64,000 bases of DNA from Bradyrhizobium sp. 199 (GTDB lineage: Bacteria; Pseudomonadota; Alphaproteobacteria; Rhizobiales; Xanthobacteraceae): NCBI RefSeq assembly GCF_023073355.1, contig NZ_JADPJI010000005.1, forward strand, positions 1,178,001 to 1,242,000, read 5' to 3'. How positions within the stretch are numbered: the first letter of the stretch is position 1; each line of letters opens with the position of its first letter. This document shows, piece by piece, positions 63,358 through 64,000 of the stretch. The notes below the pieces were generated by a model. The model had not been told where the DNA came from, did no database searches, and saw nothing but the letters and a program-made list of their open reading frames with translations. The translations under genes were made by a program, and so were the position numbers.

Positions 63358-64000
63358 ATGATCGACTTTTTCGTCCATAGTTTCAATACATTGAGCCATG
63401 GGCTCCTCGGCTACGCTGTTCCCTTCCTGTTCGTCCTGACGATTGTCGTGTTCTTCCATGAGCTCGGCCACTTTCTGGTCGCGCGCTGGGCGGGCGTTCG
63501 CGTGTTAACCTTTTCGCTCGGTTTCGGACCTGAGCTGGTCGGTTTCAATGACCGCCACGGCACCCGCTGGAAGATCTCGGCAATCCCGCTCGGCGGCTAC
63601 GTCAAGTTCTTCGGCGACGAGAGCGAGGCCTCGACCCCGTCGGCCCAGACGCTGGCGGCCATGTCGGCCGAGGAGCGCGCCGGCAGCTTCCACCACAAGA
63701 AGGTCGGTCCGCGCGCCGCGATCGTGGCGGCCGGCCCGATCGCCAATTTCATCCTGGGTGCGCTGATCTTCGCGGGCATGGCGCTGTATTACGGCAAGCC
63801 GAGCACGATCGCGCGCGTCGACGGCATCGTCGCCGAGGGCGCGGCGGCTGCGGCCGGCTTCAAGATCGGGGACGTCGTCGTCCAGATCGACGGCAAACCG
63901 ATCGAGAGCTTTGCCGACATGCAGCGAATCGTCGCGATGAATGCGGGTTCGGCGCTCGCCTTCCAAGTGAAGCGGGACGGTACCATCGTCTCGCTGACCG
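63358..64000 (+). CDS. rseP: RseP-type site-2 zinc metalloprotease, 5' part
   Basis: Intramembrane protease that cuts anti-sigma factors or signal peptides. About 214 residues are visible; the gene runs off the window. The first helix carries the active site FFHELGHFLVAR (H34, E35, H38), then IPLGGYVKFFGDE and GPRAAIVAAGPIANFILG, the second conserved membrane motif. A PDZ domain begins with GAAAAAGFKIGDVVVQIDGK. The ATG at 63358 follows gaggg. It is 44 bases after dxr, the usual order before bamA. Confidence 0.93.
   Translation, partial: MIDFFVHSFNTLSHGLLGYAVPFLFVLTIVVFFHELGHFLVARWAGVRVLTFSLGFGPELVGFNDRHGTRWKISAIPLGGYVKFFGDESEASTPSAQTLAAMSAEERAGSFHHKKVGPRAAIVAAGPIANFILGALIFAGMALYYGKPSTIARVDGIVAEGAAAAAGFKIGDVVVQIDGKPIESFADMQRIVAMNAGSALAFQVKRDGTIVSLT

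Noticed and set aside
1..64000. tRNA, rRNA, CRISPR arrays, insertion sequences and integrases
   Set aside because: I looked through the intergenic gaps for cloverleaf ends, spaced direct repeats and transposase frames and found none that hold up.

Overview
The window is typical of a GC-rich alphaproteobacterial chromosome, most likely Bradyrhizobium or a close relative. Three things point there: a complete pcuABCDE-type copper operon as described in Bradyrhizobium japonicum, paired DUF3551 proteins, and three copies of a palindromic GCATGATC...GATCATGC intergenic repeat that I associate with the Bradyrhizobium/Rhodopseudomonas lineage. Coding density is high. I see no rRNA, tRNA, CRISPR array, transposase or prophage gene.

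Layout. 1-7.65 kb: end of the complex I operon (nuoL partial, nuoM, nuoN), then birA, ribonuclease J, methylmalonyl-CoA epimerase, a DUF1467 protein and a small membrane-anchored protein. 7.75-14.6 kb: methylthioribose kinase and a five-gene peptide/nickel-type ABC transporter. 14.6-18.8 kb: an acyl-CoA locus (frameshifted CoA-transferase, Bug-type binding protein, two MaoC-like proteins) divergent from an IclR regulator, with a perfect dyad between them. 18.9-20.8 kb: an internally deleted GcvA-like LysR protein, RidA and an aminothiazoline-carboxylate hydrolase. 21.1-25.4 kb: a sugar ABC transporter, a globin-like protein and a candidate small RNA. 25.7-31.1 kb: the copper operon. 31.2-34.6 kb: proS, lolC/E and lolD. 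34.7-48.7 kb: accessory genes (alcohol dehydrogenase and regulator, periplasmic ClpP-like protein, winged-helix/TPR regulator, small secreted proteins with VRDHR repeats, MddA-type methyltransferase, hybrid histidine kinase, second methionine aminopeptidase, DUF3551 pair, outer-membrane beta-barrel) and a 32-residue membrane microprotein with two LexA-type boxes in its promoter. 48.9-52.4 kb: dnaE. 52.5-56.7 kb: exported beta-carbonic anhydrase, a lipoprotein and a caspase-like protein lacking its catalytic dyad. 57-64 kb: rpsB-tsf-pyrH-frr-uppS-cdsA-dxr-rseP (partial).

How it fits together. In many alphaproteobacteria nuoN-birA-rnj-mce-DUF1467-proS-lolC-lolD-dnaE form one block. Here that block is present but split by about 23.6 kb and 14.3 kb of transport, regulatory and envelope genes, so the window reads as a conserved backbone with two accessory inserts. 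The copper operon imports copper across the outer membrane, handles it in the periplasm and moves it at the inner membrane, probably to supply respiratory oxidases. The last block couples translation (S2, EF-Ts, ribosome recycling) to envelope lipid synthesis (isoprenoid, undecaprenyl phosphate, CDP-diacylglycerol). The finding I rate highest is the LexA-box microprotein at 48.63 kb, a candidate SOS-induced membrane regulator analogous in size and logic to Caulobacter SidA.
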